A stretch of DNA of 64,000 nucleotides from Arthrobacter sp. SX1312 (lineage in GTDB: Bacteria; Actinomycetota; Actinomycetes; Actinomycetales; Micrococcaceae): assembly GCF_002929295.1 (NCBI RefSeq), contig NZ_PJIM01000002.1, positions 1,155,945-1,219,944 on the forward strand. Reading direction: 5' to 3'. A program made the translations under genes and the position numbers. How positions within the stretch are numbered: the first letter of the stretch is position 1; the number at the start of each line of letters is the position of its first letter. A model generated the notes under the pieces. That model did not search any database. It was not told where the DNA came from and saw nothing but the letters and a program-made list of their open reading frames with translations. This document shows, piece after piece, positions 51,202-59,841 of the stretch.

Positions 51202-52097
51202 CCATGCGCTACATCGTGGGATACACCGCCGATGAGCGCGGGCACGACGCCGTCTGCCTCGCCGTCGCCCTCGCGCGCCGCCAGGGCGCGAGCCTCGACC
51301 TCGTGCTCGTCACCCCCCAGCATTCCCCCTACGCGGGGATCCACCAGCGGGGCAAGGGCTTCGAGAGCCTCCTGACCGACCAGCTGCAGGAGTGGATGGA
51401 CCAGGGCCTCGCGCTCGTGCCGGACGACGTCCCGGCGCGTGGCGTGATCGTGCGGGCGGAATCCAACGCCGAGGGCCTCATCCGGGCGGCGGAGGACAAC
51501 GAGGCGTCCCTGATCGTGATCGGGGCCAGCTCCCGCGGCCTCGCCAACCGGTTCAGCATCGGCAACGTGGCCCGGAGCCTCCTCCACGCCTCACCCGTCC
51601 CGGTGGCCCTGGCGCCCAAGTCCTACCGCCGCACCGATCCCGTCACCCGCATGACCTGCGCGGTCGGTAACAGGGCGGGAGCGGACGACGTCGTCTCGGT
51701 CGCGGTGGCCTCGGCGCAGCGCCGCGGCCTCCCGCTGCGCCTCGTATCCCTCGTCGCACTCGATGCAGGGCACTCGGACCCGGAGGGCATGGAGGACGCG
51801 GCGAACCGCCGGCTCGCGGAGGCCGCGTCCGCCCTCGCCGCCGGCGGGCGGGTGAGCGTCGAGACGGCGCACGGCTCCTCCATCGAGGAGGCCATCGAGG
51901 CCCTGGCCTGGGACGAGGGAGAGGTGCTGCTCGTCGGGTCCAGCCGCCTCGCGCAGCACATGCGCATCTTCCTCGGCTCCACGGCGAACAAGATCCTGCG
52001 TACGCTGACCATCCCCATGGTCGTCGTCCCGCGTACGTACTCAACACCCGGTACCACCACCGGCCCGGGTTCCCACACCACAGAGGCGGACGCATGA
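51198..52097 (+). CDS. Tandem universal stress protein (UspA x2)
   Basis: The 299 aa protein has two UspA domains (about 1-145 and 150-285). The first ends R-S-L-L-H-A-S-P-V-P-V-A; the second ends I-F-L-G-S-T-A-N-K-I-L. The nucleotide loops deviate from the usual G-x2-G-x9-G-S, so ATP binding is doubtful in the first domain. It is coupled on both sides (ATGA overlaps) with putrescine oxidase and a permease, which suggests a specific role in that pathway, perhaps coping with the peroxide or aldehyde made. Confidence 0.88.
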   Translation: MTMRYIVGYTADERGHDAVCLAVALARRQGASLDLVLVTPQHSPYAGIHQRGKGFESLLTDQLQEWMDQGLALVPDDVPARGVIVRAESNAEGLIRAAEDNEASLIVIGASSRGLANRFSIGNVARSLLHASPVPVALAPKSYRRTDPVTRMTCAVGNRAGADDVVSVAVASAQRRGLPLRLVSLVALDAGHSDPEGMEDAANRRLAEAASALAAGGRVSVETAHGSSIEEAIEALAWDEGEVLLVGSSRLAQHMRIFLGSTANKILRTLTIPMVVVPRTYSTPGTTTGPGSHTTEADA

Positions 52098-53614
52098 GTA
52101 TCGAGGAGACAACACGGGAAGGAACAGGGCTCAGCAGGAAGGGCCTTGACGACGGAACCGTCGGACTGCTGGGCGCCGTCGTCATCGGGGTGTCCTGCGT
52201 GGCCCCCGCGTACACGCTGACCGCGGCCCTCGGGCCCACGGTCGCCGAGGTCGGGGTCAACCTGCCGGCCATCTTCCTGGTCGGCTTCATCCCCATGCTG
52301 CTCGTGGCCCTCGGCTACCGGGAGCTCAACAGCGCCATGCCCGACTCCGGCACCACCTTCACGTGGGCCACCCGTGCGTTCGGGCCGTGGGTCGGCTGGA
52401 TGGGCGGGTGGGGACTCATCGCCGCCACCGTGATCGTGCTCTCCAACCTGGCCGCGGTCGCCGTCGACTTCTTCTACCTGATGCTCGCGCAGGTCCTCGA
52501 CAACCCGGGCATCGCCGACCTCACGCTCAACCTGCCGGTGAACATCGCGACGACGCTCGTCTTCATCGCGCTCGCCTGCTACGTCTCCTACCGCGGGATG
52601 GAGACCACCAAGGCGGTCCAGTACGTGCTGGTGACCTTCCAGGTCGTCGTCCTCGCCTGGTTCGCGATCGCCGCGTTCGTCCACGTCGCCAACGGCACCG
52701 CCTTCGACGCCACGCCGATCAGCGCGGAGTGGTTCAACCCGTTCGCCGTCGGCTCGTTCTCCGCCTTCGCCGCGGGCGTCTCGCTGTCCATCTTCATCTA
52801 CTGGGGCTGGGACGTGACGCTCACGATGAACGAGGAGACCAGGAACCCGGAGAAGACCCCGGGCCGCGCCGGCGCCCTCACCGTCGTCGTCATCGTGGTC
52901 ATCTACCTCACCGTCGCCCTCGCGACCCTCTCCTTCGCGGGCGTCGGGGAGGGTGAACTCGGAGCGGGCAACCCGGACAACCAGGAGAGCATCTTCGCTG
53001 CGCTGGCCGGTCCCGTGATGGGTCCGTTCGCCATCCTGATGTCGATCGCCGTCCTCAGCTCCTCGGCCGCATCACTCCAGTCCACGTTCGTCTCCCCGGC
53101 CCGCACCCTGCTCGCCATGGGCCACTACAAGGCCCTGCCGAAGGGGTACGGCCGCATCAGCCCGCAGCACAAGTCGCCGAGCTACGCCACGATCGCCGCA
53201 GCGATCGCCGCCGCCGGCTTCTACGTGTTCACGCGGCTGGTCTCCGAGAACGCACTCTGGGACACCATCACGGCGCTCGGCATGATGATCTGCTTCTACT
53301 ACGGCATCACCGCCCTCGCCTGCGTCTGGTACTTCCGGGCCCAGGCTTTCAGCAGCGCCAGGAACGTGCTGTTCCGCTTCCTCGCGCCGCTGCTCGGCGG
53401 GGTCATCCTGCTGGTCATGTTCTTCAAGACCGCCAACGACTCCATGGATCCTGCCTACGGCTCCGGGTCCGAACTGTTCGGGGTCGGCATGGTGTTCATC
53501 CTCGGAATCGGCGTGATCCTGCTCGGTGCCGTGCTCATGCTCATCTGGTGGCGGATCAACCCGGCGTTCTTCCGCCAGGAGGTGATCGTCCAGGGATCGG
53601 CTCCGAGGCCGTAG
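52094..53614 (+). CDS. APC-family permease, probable putrescine importer
   Basis: The 506 aa protein has about 12 membrane helices of the amino acid-polyamine-cation family. The first helix begins G-A-V-V-I-G-V-S-C-V-A-P-A-Y; the F-T-W-A-T-R-A-F-G-P-W-V-G-W-M loop and F-I-Y-W-G-W-D motif are shared with other actinobacterial members. The gene overlaps the universal stress protein gene and lies in the putrescine oxidase operon, so putrescine is the likely substrate. The other APC gene at 55873 is clearly related. Confidence 0.85.
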   Translation: MSIEETTREGTGLSRKGLDDGTVGLLGAVVIGVSCVAPAYTLTAALGPTVAEVGVNLPAIFLVGFIPMLLVALGYRELNSAMPDSGTTFTWATRAFGPWVGWMGGWGLIAATVIVLSNLAAVAVDFFYLMLAQVLDNPGIADLTLNLPVNIATTLVFIALACYVSYRGMETTKAVQYVLVTFQVVVLAWFAIAAFVHVANGTAFDATPISAEWFNPFAVGSFSAFAAGVSLSIFIYWGWDVTLTMNEETRNPEKTPGRAGALTVVVIVVIYLTVALATLSFAGVGEGELGAGNPDNQESIFAALAGPVMGPFAILMSIAVLSSSAASLQSTFVSPARTLLAMGHYKALPKGYGRISPQHKSPSYATIAAAIAAAGFYVFTRLVSENALWDTITALGMMICFYYGITALACVWYFRAQAFSSARNVLFRFLAPLLGGVILLVMFFKTANDSMDPAYGSGSELFGVGMVFILGIGVILLGAVLMLIWWRINPAFFRQEVIVQGSAPRP

Positions 53615-53709
53615 CGGGACGGACGGGGGCGCTGCGCTAGAGTGGACCGACTCCGCGGCGCTCCCGAAGGCCGCACTGCCTTCGCCCCGATCGAGGAAGA
53701 GGAACCGCC

Positions 53710-54552
53710 GTGCGCTACGTCGTTGGCTATACCGGGAATGACCGCGGGCAGGACGCCCTCGAACTGGCCACGTCGCTCGCCCTCACACAGGGGGCGGCCA
53801 TCGACCTGGTCACCGTCCTCGACTGGCCCCAGGACGGCAGCATGGCACCCGGCGGCCAACGCGCGCAGGACGCCCTCGACCACGCGGCCGCCGGCGTGCC
53901 CGACGGCGTCGAGGTCGCCACGCACGTGCGTCTCGCCGACTCGTTCGCGCAGGGGCTCCTCGAGGTCGCGGCCGACGTCGACGCCGGACTGATCGTCGTC
54001 GGGGCGTCCAGCAACGGCCTCCTGCGGCGCTTCACCGTCGGCAGCGTCGCGAATGCCGTGCTCCACAGCTCCACCGTCCCGGTGGCGCTCGCCCCCCGCG
54101 GCTACCGGCACCGGTCCGCCTTCACCCGGATGACGAGCGCGGTCGGCACCCGCGCCGGGGCGGACGGCGTGCTCGAGGTCGCCGTCGAGTCCGCGGCACG
54201 GCGAGGCCTCCCGCTGCGGCTGATCTCGCTCGTCGCCCTGGACGTCCACGAGGCGTCCGACTCCGGCGAGGCCATCAACAAGGCCCACCAGCATGCCCAC
54301 TCGGTGCTGGCGCGCGCCGTCGAGCAGTTGCCTGCAGGCCACGAGGCCTCGATCGCCGTCGCCCACGGCCGGACGATCGAGCAGGCCATCGACGAGATCG
54401 AGTGGGATCCCGGAGAGCTCGTGATCGTCGGATCGAGCCGTCTCGCCCAGCGCCGGCAGATCTTCCTCGGCACCACCGCCAACCAGATGCTGCGTGCCCT
54501 GCCGGTGCCCATGGTCGTGGTGCCACGGGACTGGGCGCGCGCACCGCGCTGA
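53710..54552 (+). CDS. Tandem universal stress protein, second copy
   Basis: The 280 aa, two-domain UspA protein is clearly related to the one at 51198: it shares V-G-Y-T at the start, S-A-V-G-T-R-A-G-A-D in the middle and I-F-L-G-T-T-A-N at the end. It starts with GTG after AGGAAGAGG. The first domain ends H-S-S-T-V-P-V-A. It lies 95 bases after the permease and may have its own promoter. Its stop codon falls inside the first unit of a 15-bp tandem repeat. Confidence 0.87.
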   Translation: MRYVVGYTGNDRGQDALELATSLALTQGAAIDLVTVLDWPQDGSMAPGGQRAQDALDHAAAGVPDGVEVATHVRLADSFAQGLLEVAADVDAGLIVVGASSNGLLRRFTVGSVANAVLHSSTVPVALAPRGYRHRSAFTRMTSAVGTRAGADGVLEVAVESAARRGLPLRLISLVALDVHEASDSGEAINKAHQHAHSVLARAVEQLPAGHEASIAVAHGRTIEQAIDEIEWDPGELVIVGSSRLAQRRQIFLGTTANQMLRALPVPMVVVPRDWARAPR

Positions 54553-54605
54553 TCCACGCCGCGCTGATCCACGTCGCGCTGATCCACGCCGCGCCGATCC
54601 ACGCT
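54546..54605. repeat. 15-bp tandem repeat, four units, overlapping a stop codon
   Basis: GCGCTGATCCACGCC is repeated at 54546, 54561, 54576 and 54591 with one or two changes in the second and fourth units. The first unit holds the last codon and stop of the universal stress protein gene, so the array extends the gene's end into the gap. No stable hairpin is obvious. Confidence 0.85.
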
Positions 54606-54686
54606 GCCGTCCCGGCTGCGACGTCATGACACGTAATGCTGCGGATTCAGGGGCGGAACGGGTTCCCTCCGGCCTACGATGCGGCG

Positions 54687-55202
54687 ATGGAAGGACTCCA
54701 CGACCGCGCGGGCGCCGGCCCGGTCCCCGCCGATCCGTGCGAGGACGGACGCCATGCCGCGCTCGACGCCGTCGAGGACACCGCCGCCTCGATGTGCCGC
54801 AGCGAGCAGCGGGTCTGCTGGGCGCTCGCCCGCGGGATCGACCCGGCGATGGAACCCGCGGCCTACAGCCTGCTGTGCGCCGTGCGCCTGGCCGGTTCCT
54901 GCCGGGTGAGCGACCTCGCGGTGACGCTCGGCATGAGCGCGTCGGCGGTGAGCGGGCACGTCGCGGCGCTGCAGCGGCTCGGGCTGGTGGAGCGTGGTGC
55001 GACCCGCGATGACGAGCGGTCCCACCCGGTCCAGCTGACGCCCGAGGGCCTCCGGCGCATCGACGAAGCACGCGCCGACCGGCGTCGGAGCTTCCGGCGG
55101 CAGCTCGCGGGATGGAGCAGGACCGACGTCGTCGACCTCGCGGCTCTCCTGACGCGCTTCAACGCGGCGTATCTCGGTCGAGGGGACGGACCGCCCGCCT
55201 GA
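54687..55202 (+). CDS. MarR-family regulator
   Basis: The 171 aa protein starts at the ATG at 54687, though an upstream ATG at 54636 adds 17 residues. The winged helix (about 55-130) contains C-R-V-S-D-L-A-V-T-L-G-M-S-A-S-A-V-S-G-H and the wing D-D-E-R-S-H. The N-terminal region is longer and more cysteine-containing than in typical MarR proteins (A-S-M-C-R-S-E-Q-R-V-C). Its target is unknown; it converges on the second TetR gene. Confidence 0.82.
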   Translation: MEGLHDRAGAGPVPADPCEDGRHAALDAVEDTAASMCRSEQRVCWALARGIDPAMEPAAYSLLCAVRLAGSCRVSDLAVTLGMSASAVSGHVAALQRLGLVERGATRDDERSHPVQLTPEGLRRIDEARADRRRSFRRQLAGWSRTDVVDLAALLTRFNAAYLGRGDGPPA

Positions 55203-55230
55203 CACGCTGCGCGTGGTCCGGCCGGCCGGC

Positions 55231-55773
55231 TCAGTACCGGATGGTCCTCACCAGCGCGATGATGCGGTCGATCGTCGCGGGGTCGGTCTCCGCGGGCAGC
55301 GCGCCCGTGCCGGTGAGGGACGCGTTGAAGTAGATGCCGTCGCCCAGCAGCATCACGAGGTGCACCATGTCCTCGTGGCCCATGGCCTCCATCAGGACCT
55401 CGAACCACAGCGTCCGGCACTGCGCCAGCAGTTCGTTCGCCTCCGGGTGTGAACCCTGCGCCAGCCGTGTCACCGCCACGTTGCACCGCTCCAGGGGACT
55501 GCGGACGTCGAGCGAACTCGTGACGTAGTAGGTGGCCGCCGTCGCCGGGTCCGCGCGCATGATCGCCACGTCCTCGGCCACGAGGAGGCGGAGGCGGTCG
55601 AACAGCGCGGCCGCCAGTTCGTCCTTCGACCGGAAGTGGTAGGTGAGGCCGCCCTTGGACACCCCCGCCCTCAGGGCGATCGCATCGAGGGTCGCGGCCC
55701 GTTCCCCGTCCGTGAGGAGGATGTCCTCGTAGGCGTCGATCAGGCGCTGGGCGGTCGTCGGAGGCGTGGCCAT
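55231..55773 (-). CDS. TetR-family regulator, divergent from second APC permease
   Basis: The 180 aa protein has a TetR helix-turn-helix (about 20-60) with A-L-R-A-G-V-S-K-G-G-L-T-Y-H-F, followed by a helical effector domain with M-G-H-E-D-M-V-H-L-V and a G-D-G-I-Y-F-N-A strand. It is divergent from the permease-dehydrogenase operon, and a palindrome overlaps that promoter. It is probably the operon's repressor and its own. Confidence 0.88.
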   Translation of the reverse strand: MATPPTTAQRLIDAYEDILLTDGERAATLDAIALRAGVSKGGLTYHFRSKDELAAALFDRLRLLVAEDVAIMRADPATAATYYVTSSLDVRSPLERCNVAVTRLAQGSHPEANELLAQCRTLWFEVLMEAMGHEDMVHLVMLLGDGIYFNASLTGTGALPAETDPATIDRIIALVRTIRY

Positions 55774-55792
55774 GATCCGCAGTCTAGGACCC

Positions 55793-55821
55793 TTCTAAGA
55801 AAACCGACTGGTCGGTATAGT
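55793..55821 (+). promoter_or_regulatory. TetR operator over the promoter of the APC/dehydrogenase operon
   Basis: ACCGAC-TG-GTCGGT (55803-55816) is a perfect 6-2-6 inverted repeat of a type common for TetR proteins. It overlaps the first base of TATAGT (55816-55821), a plausible -10, and the spacer after a weak -35, TTCTAA (55793-55798). Binding would block RNA polymerase. The TetR gene starts 29 bases away on the other strand, so both are likely controlled. Confidence 0.78.
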
Positions 55822-55872
55822 GACGGTCAGCCACGACGTGTGGCGTCGGTTTCTTCCAGAGACGAGGCCCTC

Positions 55873-57435
55873 ATGAATTCGATCCCGTCCCCCACGAGGG
55901 ATCCCGGCGGGGGAGCGGCGCGGCGCGGCAAGGGCCTGGCGGCCGGGACGCTGGGGCTCTGGGCGTCCGTGGTCATCGGCCTGGCGTCGACGGCACCCGT
56001 GTACTCCCTGGTGGCCACCCTCGGCTTCGTGGTCCTCGCCGTCGGCGCCCAGACGCCGATCGCATTCATCCTCGCGTTCATCCCGATGCTGTTCGTCGCC
56101 TTCGCCTATCGGGAGCTGAACCAGGCCGTCCCCGACTGCGGGACCTCCTTCACCTGGGCCACCAAGGCGTTCGGTCCCTGGGTGGGCTGGATGGCCGGCT
56201 GGGGCGTCGCCGTCGCCGGCATCGTCGTCCTGGCCAATCTCGCACAGATCAGCGGCCTCTATCTCTGGCTGCTCGTGGGGGACGGATCCCTGGCCGGGAA
56301 CCCGCTGCTGGTCACGATCACGGGTGTCGTCTTCATCGCCCTCATGACGTTCGTGAGCTACCGAGGGGTCGAGATCGGGGCCAGGCTGCAGAACGTGCTG
56401 CTCGGCATCCAGTACCTGGCGCTGGCCCTCTTCGTGGTCGTGGCTCTCGTCTCGGTGGGACGCGGGACCGCGGAGAACGCCACACCCGTGTCCCTCGAGT
56501 GGTTCAACCCCTTCGCCTTCGAGAGCGTCGAAGGCTTCACCGAGTCCATCCTCCTGGCCCTGTTCATCTACTGGGGCTGGGATGCATGCCTGGCCCTCAA
56601 CGAGGAGACCAAGGACCCGCGCCGCATCCCCGGTCTCGCGGCCCTCATCTCCACGGTCCTGCTGCTCATCACCTACGTGGGTGTCAGCGTCGCGGCGATG
56701 ATGTACGCCGGTGTGGGGGAGGAGGGGATCGGCCTCGGGAACGAGGCCAACTCCGAGGACGTGTTCCTGGCGCTCAAGGACGCCGTGCTGGGTCCGTGGG
56801 CGTGGCTGCTGGTCGTGGCGGTCCTCGTGTCCGCGGTCTCCTCGACCCAGACGACCATCCTTCCCACCGCCCGCGGCACCCTCTCCATGGCCGTCTACCG
56901 CGCCCTGCCGGCCCGGTTCGGCACGGTGCACCCCCGCTTCAGGACCCCCTCGTTCTCGACCCTGGTGATGGGGATCTCCGCGATCGCCTACTACGTGGTC
57001 ATGACCATCATCAGCGAGAACATCCTGGCCGACTCCATCCTCTCGCTCGGCCTGGCCATCGCCTTCTACTATGCGATCACCGGCTACGCCTGCGTCTGGT
57101 ACTTCCGGCGCGAGCTGTTCACCTCACGGCACAACGTGATCTTCCGGTTCCTGTTGCCGCTGCTCGGTGCGCTGATGCTGACGGCCGCGTTCGTCAGGTC
57201 CGCCATGGACATGGCCGACGTCGACTACGGCTACAGCGTGCTGCTGGGCATCGGTGGGACCTTCGTGACCGGCATCGGCTCACTCGCGCTGGGACTCGTC
57301 CTCATGATGCTCTGGCGGACCCGGTCCGGCTCGCTCCCCTTCTTCCGCGGGGAGAGCCTCGACGAGGACACCCCGGTCCTGGTGCCGGACTCCCCGGACA
57401 CCCGCAGGCGTTCGATCGACGGAGGTCTGTCCTGA
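55873..57435 (+). CDS. APC-family permease, second copy
   Basis: The 520 aa, 12-helix permease resembles the one at 52094 in most helices: F-T-W-A-T-K-A-F-G-P-W-V-G-W-M, F-I-Y-W-G-W-D and C-V-W-Y-F-R. The ATG at 55873 begins a short disordered N-terminus; the frame opens earlier but overlaps the promoter. The C-terminal tail is acidic. The substrate is probably an amine or amino acid processed by the next gene, whose start overlaps its stop by one base. Confidence 0.87.
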   Translation: MNSIPSPTRDPGGGAARRGKGLAAGTLGLWASVVIGLASTAPVYSLVATLGFVVLAVGAQTPIAFILAFIPMLFVAFAYRELNQAVPDCGTSFTWATKAFGPWVGWMAGWGVAVAGIVVLANLAQISGLYLWLLVGDGSLAGNPLLVTITGVVFIALMTFVSYRGVEIGARLQNVLLGIQYLALALFVVVALVSVGRGTAENATPVSLEWFNPFAFESVEGFTESILLALFIYWGWDACLALNEETKDPRRIPGLAALISTVLLLITYVGVSVAAMMYAGVGEEGIGLGNEANSEDVFLALKDAVLGPWAWLLVVAVLVSAVSSTQTTILPTARGTLSMAVYRALPARFGTVHPRFRTPSFSTLVMGISAIAYYVVMTIISENILADSILSLGLAIAFYYAITGYACVWYFRRELFTSRHNVIFRFLLPLLGALMLTAAFVRSAMDMADVDYGYSVLLGIGGTFVTGIGSLALGLVLMMLWRTRSGSLPFFRGESLDEDTPVLVPDSPDTRRRSIDGGLS

Positions 57436-58655
57436 TGCGCATACTCATCGTCGGGGCCGGCGGAGTCGGCTCCGCCGCCGCCCGGATCGCGGTCCGCCGG
57501 TCCTTCTTCGACCTGCTGGTGGTCGCCGACCACGATCCCGCCCGACCCCGGCGCCTCGTCGAGGAGCTGGGGGACCCCCGGCTCCTCGCGGCACAGGTCG
57601 ACGCCTCGTCCGCGGACGCCGTGGCCGCCGTCGTGCGCGCGCACAGGATCACCCACGTGCTGAACGCCGTGGACCCGCGCTTCGTGATGCCGGTGTTCAA
57701 CGGCTGTTTCGACGCCGGCGCCACCTACCTGGACATGGCGATGAGCCTCTCCGTACGGCATCCCGACCAGCCGTACGAGAAGACGGGGGTCATGCTCGGC
57801 GACGAGCAGTTCGAGGCGGCCGGGCGCTGGTCGGCTGCGGGGCGGCTCGCGCTGGTGGGGATCGGCGTGGAACCGGGGCTGTCGGACGTCTTCGCCCGGT
57901 ACGCCGAGGACGAGCTGTTCTCCTCCATCGACGAACTCGGGGTCCGCGACGGCGCCAACCTGACCGTGGAGGGATACGACTTCGCGCCGTCGTTCTCCAT
58001 CTGGACCACCATCGAGGAGTGCCTGAACCCGCCGGTGGTCTTCGAACGGGACCGTGGCTGGTACACGACCGAACCGTTCAGCGCGCCGGAGGTGTTCCAC
58101 TTCCCGGAGGGGATCGGCCCCGTGGAGTGCGTGAACGTGGAGCACGAGGAGGTGATCCTGATGCCCCGCTGGACCGACGCCAGGAAGGTGACCTTCAAGT
58201 ACGGCCTCGGCGAGGAGTTCATCGGGGTCCTGCGGACCCTGCACAAACTGGGCCTGGACTCCACCGAGCCGGTCTCCGTGAAAGGCGTGGCCGTGGCGCC
58301 CCGGGACGTCGTCGCCGCGGTGCTCCCGGACCCGGCCACGCTGGGCGACCGGATGAAGGGTAAGACCTGCGCCGGGCTCCTCGTCACGGGCGTGGGCAAG
58401 GGCGGCGCGCCCCGCTCGGTGTACCTGTACCACGTGGTGGACAACGAGTGGACCATGGCGCAGTACAACTCGCAGGCGGTGGTGTGGCAGACCGCCGTCA
58501 ACCCGGTGATCGCCCTCGAACTGCTGGCCGCGGGGACCTGGCGGGGTTCGGGGGTCCTCGGGCCGGAAGCGTTCGACGCGCGACCCTTCCTGGACCTGCT
58601 CGCCGCGGACGCGCCGCTGGGCTACGGATCGCCCTGGGGGATGGAGGAACGCTGA
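57435..58655 (+). CDS. Saccharopine-dehydrogenase-family oxidoreductase
   Basis: The 406 aa protein begins M-R-I-L-I-V-G-A-G-G-V-G-S, an NAD(P)-binding fold, followed by D-H-D-P and L-N-A-V-D-P. The middle and C-terminus match the catalytic domain of saccharopine / carboxynorspermidine / homospermidine-type enzymes, with G-I-G-V-E-P-G-L-S-D and V-T-G-V-G-K-G-G. Such enzymes join or split amino acids or polyamines through imine reduction. Its one-base overlap with an APC permease suggests it acts on whatever that permease brings in. The exact reaction cannot be read from sequence. Confidence 0.82.
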   Translation: MRILIVGAGGVGSAAARIAVRRSFFDLLVVADHDPARPRRLVEELGDPRLLAAQVDASSADAVAAVVRAHRITHVLNAVDPRFVMPVFNGCFDAGATYLDMAMSLSVRHPDQPYEKTGVMLGDEQFEAAGRWSAAGRLALVGIGVEPGLSDVFARYAEDELFSSIDELGVRDGANLTVEGYDFAPSFSIWTTIEECLNPPVVFERDRGWYTTEPFSAPEVFHFPEGIGPVECVNVEHEEVILMPRWTDARKVTFKYGLGEEFIGVLRTLHKLGLDSTEPVSVKGVAVAPRDVVAAVLPDPATLGDRMKGKTCAGLLVTGVGKGGAPRSVYLYHVVDNEWTMAQYNSQAVVWQTAVNPVIALELLAAGTWRGSGVLGPEAFDARPFLDLLAADAPLGYGSPWGMEER

Positions 58656-58682
58656 CCCTGGGACGCGGTCCTGCCTCCGGCG

Positions 58683-59645
58683 TCAGACGGCGGTCGCGGC
58701 GGGTTCCTGCACCTGCGCGGGCCTCGGCTGGCGGCGCACGGTGCGGAGCATGTCGACGGTGAGGAGGATGAGTCCCACCCACACCAGGCTGAAGCCGATC
58801 CACCGCTCGAACGGCATCTCCTCGTGCAGGACGAGGAGCGCGAGCAGGAACTGCAGCACGGGCGCGAGGTACTGGAGCAGTCCGATGGTGGTCAGTGGCA
58901 GACGGCGCGCTGCCGCGCCGAAGAAGATGAGGGGGACGGCGGTGATGACACCCGAGGCAGCCATGATCCAGAAGTGCCCCGCGCCCTCGGTGGTCAGGGT
59001 CGCGGCGCCCGTCGACCCGAGCCACAGCATGACGGCGAGGGCGATCGGCGCCAGGACCGCCGTCTCGATGCTGAGGCTGGAGATCGCGTCCACCCGGGAC
59101 CCCACCTTCTTCTTCGCGAACCCGTAGAGGCCGAAGGAGAAGGCCAGCGTGAGGGCGATCCACGGCACCGCGCCGTACCCGATCGCCAGCACGATCACGG
59201 CGAGGATGCCCATGCCGATCGCCGTCCACTGCAGCGGACGCAGTTTCTCGCGCAGCACCACGACGCCCAGAAGGACCGAGACGATGGGATTGATGAAGTA
59301 CCCGAGGGAAGCCTCGATCGCCTGCCCGGTGGTGACCCCATAGGTGTAGACCAGCCAGTTGACCGCGATCAGCAGTGCGGCGATGGTCAGGGTCCCCACG
59401 ATCCGCGGCGTGCGCAGGGCCGTCAGGACAGGCCGCCACGAGCGCAGCGCGGTGAGGAGCAGGGCGCAGAAGACCAGCGACCAGAGCACGCGGTTGGCCA
59501 CGATCTCGACGGGACCGGCGGGCGCCAGGACGAGGAAGTACAGCGGCAGCAGCCCCCACAGCCCGTACGCGCCGATCCCGAAGAGGGTCCCCGTGGAGTT
59601 CTCGCTCCGTGCCGGCCTCGGTGTCTTCCCGCGTGTTGCAGTCAC
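58683..59645 (-). CDS. rarD: RarD-type EamA transporter
   Basis: The 320 aa protein from the GTG at 59645 has ten predicted membrane helices in the two-repeat EamA arrangement. Typical RarD pieces are Y-G-L-W-G-L-L-P-L-Y-F, N-W-L-V-Y-T-Y-G-V, S-L-G-Y-F-I-N-P and L-Q-Y-L-A-P-V-L-Q-F. Starts further upstream (to 59738) add a basic tail and no helices. RarD proteins are thought to move metabolites or drugs; the substrate is unknown. Confidence 0.85.
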   Translation of the reverse strand: MTATRGKTPRPARSENSTGTLFGIGAYGLWGLLPLYFLVLAPAGPVEIVANRVLWSLVFCALLLTALRSWRPVLTALRTPRIVGTLTIAALLIAVNWLVYTYGVTTGQAIEASLGYFINPIVSVLLGVVVLREKLRPLQWTAIGMGILAVIVLAIGYGAVPWIALTLAFSFGLYGFAKKKVGSRVDAISSLSIETAVLAPIALAVMLWLGSTGAATLTTEGAGHFWIMAASGVITAVPLIFFGAAARRLPLTTIGLLQYLAPVLQFLLALLVLHEEMPFERWIGFSLVWVGLILLTVDMLRTVRRQPRPAQVQEPAATAV

Positions 59646-59767
59646 GAGGGCGTGAACGGGGCCCGGAAGGCCTTTATTCCCCTGTCCGGCCGATCCTGTA
59701 CGCATCCGGGAACGAATGCCGGGGGAGATGCGCGCCACTGTTTTCGTCGGCGTAGCCCTGCGGCATT

Positions 59768-59793
59768 TAGAATAAGGAACTGTGCGCTTATTC
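59768..59793 (+). promoter_or_regulatory. -10 element and inverted repeat before fprA
   Basis: TAGAAT (59768-59773) is a near-consensus -10 in an unusually AT-rich spot. It overlaps the inverted repeat GAATAAG (59770-59776) / CTTATTC (59787-59793), with a 10-base spacer. The repeat covers the expected start of transcription. No good -35 was found. Confidence 0.45.
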
Positions 59794-59841
59794 GCACCGC
59801 GGTAACCATCGGGAGCATTCCACCGGGAAGAAGGCTAATCA

